Assembly (NCBI GenBank): GCA_025356715.1
Contig: JANXRU010000353.1
Span: 1-8,391 of the forward strand
Source of the DNA: Bacteroidota bacterium
Lineage (GTDB): Bacteria; Bacteroidota; Bacteroidia; B-17B0; B-17BO
DNA: 8,391 nucleotides
Reading direction: 5' to 3'
Of this stretch, positions 6,738-8,391 are shown piece by piece. The notes beneath the pieces are model-generated. The model was given only the letters and a program-made list of their open reading frames with translations. It did no database searches and was not told where the DNA came from. Every line of letters starts with the position of its first letter. Position 1 is the stretch's first letter. The position numbers were made by a program, and so were the translations under genes.

Positions 6738-6766
6738 TTGTTTGCTTATAAAATACAGTATTTTTG
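6738..6766 (+). promoter_or_regulatory. Predicted aroA promoter
   Basis: TATTTTTG (6759-6766) matches the Bacteroidota -7 consensus TAnnTTTG, with TTG (6738-6740) 18 nt upstream as the -33 element. The -7 element ends only 5 nt before the aroA ATG at 6772, so transcription would begin at or within a few bases of the start codon and give a leaderless or nearly leaderless mRNA. Confidence 0.6.
6750..6764. repeat. Perfect inverted repeat in the hemL/aroA control region
   Basis: AAAATAC (6750-6756) and GTATTTT (6758-6764) form a perfect 7-bp palindrome around a single A. It overlaps the aroA -7 element and lies 39 nt upstream of the hemL start codon. The size and symmetry fit a dimeric repressor site controlling one or both genes, but no regulator is identified. 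Confidence 0.4.
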
Positions 6767-6771
6767 CTAAA

Positions 6772-8019
6772 ATGATTCTTAAACTTCATAAACCGAGTAT
6801 GTCTATTTCAGGAATGATAGACTTACCTGGATCTAAAAGTATAAGCAATAGAGTGCTTATGATACAGGCGCTTTCGGGTTTATCGTTTACTGTTTCCAAT
6901 ATTTCGAACTCTAATGACACGAAGCATTTACAAGATGCATTTAAACATATTAAAAACGGAACATCCAAAACCATTGATATTGGACATGCGGGAACAGATA
7001 TGCGTTTTTTAACTTCTTTTCTTTCAATCAAAAAAGGAATTTGGGAATTAACAGGATCGGAGCGTATGCAGCAACGTCCAATTGGCGACTTAGTTTCGGT
7101 TTTAAAACAGCTAGGTGCCGATATTTCTTATAAAAATAACGAAGGATATCCACCCTTAATTATTAAGGGAAATACCCTAAAGGGTGGCCAAGTTTCAATA
7201 AATGGTAATGTAAGTAGCCAATATATTTCATCGCTGTTATTAGTGGCACCTTATTTTGAAAATGGTATTGAATTAGTACTTCAAAAAAATATTGTTTCAA
7301 CGCCATACATTACAATGACTATAGAATTGATGCGAGAGTTTGGCGCAGATGTAACTTGGAATGAACATATAATTACTGTAAAGCCTATCCCCTATTCTTA
7401 TTCAAAAACCAATTATGAAATAGAAAGTGATTGGAGTGCGGCATCTTACTTCTATAGTTTAATAGCATTATCTAAAGAAAACACAACACTTACATTGATC
7501 AGTTTGTTTCCTAAAAGTTTGCAGGCAGATGCCGTTTGCGCTGATATATATCAACAATTTGGGGTAATATCACAATTTGAAAACAATCAAGTTAAAATCA
7601 CAAAAAAAGAAAATCAACTAAAATTATTTGATTACAATTTTATCAATTGCCCTGATATTGCGCAAACACTGGTTTGTACTTGCATTGGCTTAAATATCCC
7701 TTTTCAATTTACAGGATTGCAAACACTTAAGGTAAAGGAAACGGATAGAATTATTGCACTAAAAAATGAAATACAAAAATTCGGCTACGGTTTAATTATT
7801 ACTGATCATTCTATGAGTTATGATGGTACTAGTCCAGAAATAAAAAGCATTATTGATTCAATAGCAACCTATTCAGATCATAGGATGGCCATGGCATTTG
7901 CGCCATTGAGTTTAATTTTTAATGAACTTAGTTTTGAAGAGGCAGATGTTGTTTCTAAATCATACCCCTACTTTTGGAATGATTTAAAAAGAATTGGCTT
8001 TTCTTGCGAAACACTCTAA
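6772..8019 (+). CDS. aroA: 3-phosphoshikimate 1-carboxyvinyltransferase (EPSP synthase)
   Basis: AroA joins shikimate-3-phosphate and phosphoenolpyruvate to make EPSP, the penultimate step to chorismate. The 415-residue protein has the substrate-binding LPGSKSISNR (18-27, with K22 and R27), the PEP-site loop GHAGTDMRFL (71-80), NVSSQYISSLL (146-156), ESDWSAASYF (218-227, a form I associate with Bacteroidota), CPDIAQT (293-299, catalytic Asp D295), LKVKETDR (319-326, catalytic Glu E323) and YSDHRMAMA (367-375). Compared with the common GNAGTAMRPL, the PEP loop has D76 and F79 where many enzymes have Ala and Pro. It is somewhat shorter than the 427-residue E. coli enzyme. The start at 6772 gives the normal N-terminus; the frame is open back to an ATG at 6700, but that would extend into hemL and past the predicted promoter. 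The next gene begins 3 nt after the stop, suggesting co-transcription. Confidence 0.97.
   Translation: MILKLHKPSMSISGMIDLPGSKSISNRVLMIQALSGLSFTVSNISNSNDTKHLQDAFKHIKNGTSKTIDIGHAGTDMRFLTSFLSIKKGIWELTGSERMQQRPIGDLVSVLKQLGADISYKNNEGYPPLIIKGNTLKGGQVSINGNVSSQYISSLLLVAPYFENGIELVLQKNIVSTPYITMTIELMREFGADVTWNEHIITVKPIPYSYSKTNYEIESDWSAASYFYSLIALSKENTTLTLISLFPKSLQADAVCADIYQQFGVISQFENNQVKITKKENQLKLFDYNFINCPDIAQTLVCTCIGLNIPFQFTGLQTLKVKETDRIIALKNEIQKFGYGLIITDHSMSYDGTSPEIKSIIDSIATYSDHRMAMAFAPLSLIFNELSFEEADVVSKSYPYFWNDLKRIGFSCETL
7150..7187 (+). other. Cluster of overlapping inverted repeats inside aroA
   Basis: Within 38 nt of coding sequence (residues about 127-139) two alternative folds are possible. Fold A has two hairpins: CCCTTAA (7153-7159) with TTAAGGG (7163-7169), and ACCC (7174-7177) with GGGT (7182-7185). 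Fold B pairs the outer CCACCCTT (7150-7157) with AAGGGTGG (7180-7187), plus an inner AGGG (7166-7169) with CCCT (7175-7178). The two folds use the same bases and exclude each other. The function is unknown; the encoded residues are ordinary for the protein. Confidence 0.4.
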
Positions 8020-8022
8020 TTT

Positions 8023-8262
8023 ATGGAGTTTTCCACATTAATAAGTAGCGTAGGAGTAACCATCATATTACTAGCTTTTTTGCTAAGTGTTTTAAAAATT
8101 CTATCAATAGAGAGTAAATGGTATTTTATTTTAAACATAGTTGGTGGTGGATTTGCTTGTTACGGCAGTATCTTAATTGATTCCTTACCATTTACAATTC
8201 TGGAAGGAACTTGGTGTTTCATTGCATTTATGGCACTTTTTAAAAGTATCAAAAAGCGTTAA
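8023..8262 (+). CDS. Small three-helix membrane protein, CBU_0592-like
   Basis: The 79-residue product has three hydrophobic segments, roughly residues 6-24, 34-52 and 56-74, joined by short loops and ending in the basic tail KSIKKR. The layout (a Gly-containing first helix with many leucines, a short polar loop ESKWYF, a Gly-rich second helix NIVGGGFACYGSIL, and a third helix with the ILEGTWCFIAF pattern) resembles the small CBU_0592-type membrane proteins, whose function is unknown. The assignment rests on length and pattern and is moderate. The gene starts 3 nt after the aroA stop, so it is probably in the same transcript and translationally coupled. No catalytic residue or metal site is visible. 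Confidence 0.8.
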   Translation: MEFSTLISSVGVTIILLAFLLSVLKILSIESKWYFILNIVGGGFACYGSILIDSLPFTILEGTWCFIAFMALFKSIKKR

Positions 8263-8295
8263 AATTTGTGACCTTTACACACATTTAATTTGTGA
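8263..8295. repeat. Direct repeat AATTTGTGA, 24-bp period
   Basis: AATTTGTGA occurs at 8263-8271 and again at 8287-8295, exactly 24 bp apart. The first copy also contributes TGTG (8267-8270) to a TGTG-N7-CACA inverted repeat ending at 8281, loosely like a Crp/Fnr-family half-site pair. The repeats lie upstream of the promoter match near the right edge. No clear intrinsic terminator for the aroA unit is seen here. Confidence 0.35.
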
Positions 8296-8322
8296 TAATT
8301 ATTAGTCTTTTTAACCTATAAA

Positions 8323-8355
8323 TTGGCTTCAAACTCCATTTTTGCCTTATATTTG
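8323..8355 (+). promoter_or_regulatory. Predicted promoter for a gene at the right edge
   Basis: TATATTTG (8348-8355) matches the Bacteroidota -7 consensus exactly, with TTG (8323-8325) 22 nt upstream, slightly longer than usual spacing. It points to transcription rightwards out of the window, with a leader of roughly 25 nt before the ATG at 8387. Confidence 0.5.
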
Positions 8356-8386
8356 TTTGATATACCCTTTACAAAAACTAATTTTT

Positions 8387-8391
8387 ATGAA
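8387..8391 (+). CDS. Possible start of a further gene, cut by window edge
   Basis: The window ends with ATGAA, which could open a plus-strand gene beginning Met followed by a codon starting AA. Support comes only from position: it lies 31 nt downstream of a consensus -7 element and after a non-coding gap following the small membrane protein. Nothing can be said about the product. Confidence 0.35.

Noticed and set aside
6700..6789. Upstream starts that would make hemL and aroA overlap each other
   Set aside because: Both extensions add residues absent from their families and would cover the divergent control region, including the predicted aroA promoter.
6786..7031. Minus-strand open frame inside aroA
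   Set aside because: Antisense shadow of a strongly supported gene.

Overview
The window looks like chromosomal DNA from a low-GC member of the Bacteroidota (Flavobacteriia or a related class). Three things point that way: a secreted protein ending in a type IX secretion (T9SS) sorting domain, promoter elements of the Bacteroidota type (TAnnTTTG at about -7, TTG at about -33), and the lack of clear Shine-Dalgarno sequences before the genes. Gene content is mostly housekeeping. I see no insertion sequence, phage gene, CRISPR array, tRNA or rRNA, and no intergenic gap longer than about 145 bases.

Layout. A RecQ-family DNA helicase on the minus strand (1-1774) starts at a TTG codon and runs off the left edge before its C-terminus is complete. 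After a divergent gap comes a DUF218 (SanA/ElyC/YdcF-like) envelope protein with a lipoprotein-like signal (1916-2572, +). It shares a strong bidirectional terminator with a convergent T9SS-secreted beta-rich protein of unknown function (2623-3570, -). Divergent from that is an exported protein made of two tandem thioredoxin-fold units (3627-4634, +). It converges on an OmpR/PhoB-type response regulator (4646-5335, -) that has no sensor kinase beside it. Upstream of the regulator on the same strand is hemL (5434-6711, -). hemL is divergent from aroA (6772-8019, +), which is followed 3 nt later by a small three-helix membrane protein resembling the CBU_0592 family (8023-8262, +). The window ends with a good promoter match and the first bases of a possible further gene (8387).

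How the genes fit together. There is no single pathway. hemL makes 5-aminolevulinate for tetrapyrroles and aroA makes EPSP for aromatic compounds; they share a 60-bp divergent control region holding a perfect 7-bp inverted repeat. The middle block (DUF218 lipoprotein, T9SS cargo, tandem thioredoxin protein) is envelope-directed, but the genes have separate orientations and are not an operon. No novel multi-gene system is evident. The observations most worth following are the internally duplicated double-thioredoxin protein, a dense set of mutually exclusive inverted repeats inside aroA, the orphan regulator with tandem repeats at its promoter, and core promoters lying almost on top of start codons.
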